A stretch of DNA of 64,000 bases, taken from the NCBI GenBank assembly GCA_021186555.1, contig JAJKFL010000010.1:25690840-25754839 (forward strand), read 5' to 3'. Below, one piece after another: positions 63,400 to 64,000 of this stretch. The translations under genes were made by a program, and so were the position numbers. The notes beneath the pieces were generated by a model. It was not told where the DNA came from. It ran no database searches and saw only the letters and a list, made by a program, of their open reading frames with translations. Origin of the DNA: Reticulitermes speratus. Its lineage: Eukaryota > Arthropoda > Insecta > Blattodea > Rhinotermitidae. Positions within the stretch are counted from its first letter, which is position 1. Every line of letters begins with the position of its first letter.

Positions 63400-64000
63400 C
63401 AAGAGTTGTCACTCGTATTATTGAATGGCTTACTGCTAATAAGTTAGTACTAATCTTGATAAAACAAATATTATAAAGTTTATAACAAACAATTCACCAC
63501 ACTGTGCATTGATTATAGAGGGAAGTGTATAGGGAGACGATAAACATAAAGTGTCTTGGTTTACAAATTGATAACCACTTAACTTGGAACAATCATATTG
63601 ATCAAATGGTTCCTAATTAAGTGCAGCATGTTATGCAGTTAGATCGATGTATCGTATCATGTTATGCAGTTAGATCGATGTATCGTATCATGTTATGCAG
63701 TTAGATCGATGTATCGTATCATGTTATGCAGTTAGATCGATGTATCATATCATATTATGCAGTCAGATCGATGTATCGTATCATGTTATGCAGTTAGATC
63801 GATGTATCGTATCATGTTATGCAGTCAGATCGATGTATCGTATCATGTTATGCAGTTAGATCGATGTATCGTATCATGTTATGCAGTTAGATCGATGTAT
63901 CATATCAGCTACATCAACAATCTTAAATCAATCTACCTCGCATACTTTCATTCTATTATGAAGTACAGAACCACTCCCAGTGCCACTCTGTCCACCACAG
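63400..64000 (+). pseudogene. Non-LTR retrotransposon reverse transcriptase fragment, interrupted by a 31-bp array
   Basis: Pieces in shifted + frames read EWLTANKLVL, NLDKTNIIKFITNNSPHCAL, KCLGLQIDNHLTWNNHIDQM and, after the array, INNLKSIYLAYFHSIMKY. This order is the thumb-side part of a LINE reverse transcriptase, which I recall as widespread in insects. There are several frameshifts, an in-frame TAA near 63617 and the internal expansion. The 3' part runs off the window. Confidence 0.75.
63628..63906. repeat. Tandem array, 31-bp unit, 9 copies, inside the LINE remnant
   Basis: ATGTTATGCAGTTAGATCGA plus TGTATCGTATC. One unit corresponds to the reverse transcriptase codons CYAVRSMYRI. The sequences before the first and after the last unit continue the same ORF, so the array grew from the element's own coding sequence. 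Confidence 0.92.

Overview
The window is eukaryotic nuclear DNA, most likely from an insect. The evidence is a spliced neuropeptide-receptor gene, several tRNA-derived SINEs, decayed LINE 3' ends, and no bacterial gene organisation. Polyneoptera (cockroach or termite) is my best guess. It rests on SINE and LINE translations that I recall as common in such genomes, not on a search.

One real gene is visible, on the + strand: the 3' half of a class A GPCR that I identify as a neuropeptide F receptor (NPFR). Four coding exons lie at 8286-8426, 12340-12490, 31220-31462 and 34488-34654. They join without a frame break into 233 residues covering extracellular loop 2, TM5, intracellular loop 3, TM6, TM7 and the C-terminal tail. 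TM1-TM4 must lie upstream of the window. Intron lengths are about 3.9, 18.7 and 3.0 kb.

The rest is dominated by tandem repeats. I estimate by eye about 41 of 64 kb in more than 30 arrays, mostly with unrelated units of 5 to 114 bp. Layout: 0.5-7.5 kb, arrays of 71, 45, 23 and 20 bp; 7.6-8.2 kb, a 46-bp array ending just before the first visible exon; 8.6-12.0 kb, intronic 37- and 21-bp arrays; 12.45-13.85 kb, an 82-bp array that starts inside the TM6 exon; 15.0-31.2 kb, intronic 20-, 34-, 32- (9.8 kb long), 21- and 35-bp arrays; 31.5-34.2 kb, 6- and 76-bp arrays; 34.9-39.6 kb, 43- and 114-bp arrays after the stop codon; 41-46 kb, several short-unit arrays; 48.2-49.6 kb, the 114-bp unit again; 50-60.7 kb, units of 62, 57, 42, 76/112, 35, 44/45, 52 and 22-24 bp; 63.6-63.9 kb, a 31-bp array inside a dead LINE reverse transcriptase. 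Between the arrays are SINEs of at least two families, LINE 3' ends and unclassified dispersed repeats.

The most interesting theme is that some arrays were born from functional sequence. One repeats the 3' end of the TM6 exon with its splice donor about 17 times. One repeats the A-box head of the SINE that abuts it. One repeats a piece of a reverse transcriptase. A second theme is a recurring motif, CTGAWGA, hairpin, GAAA, short palindrome, which at 3083-3123 (- strand) matches a small hammerhead ribozyme almost completely. Very long ORFs through the arrays are by-products of stop-free repeat units and are not annotated as genes.
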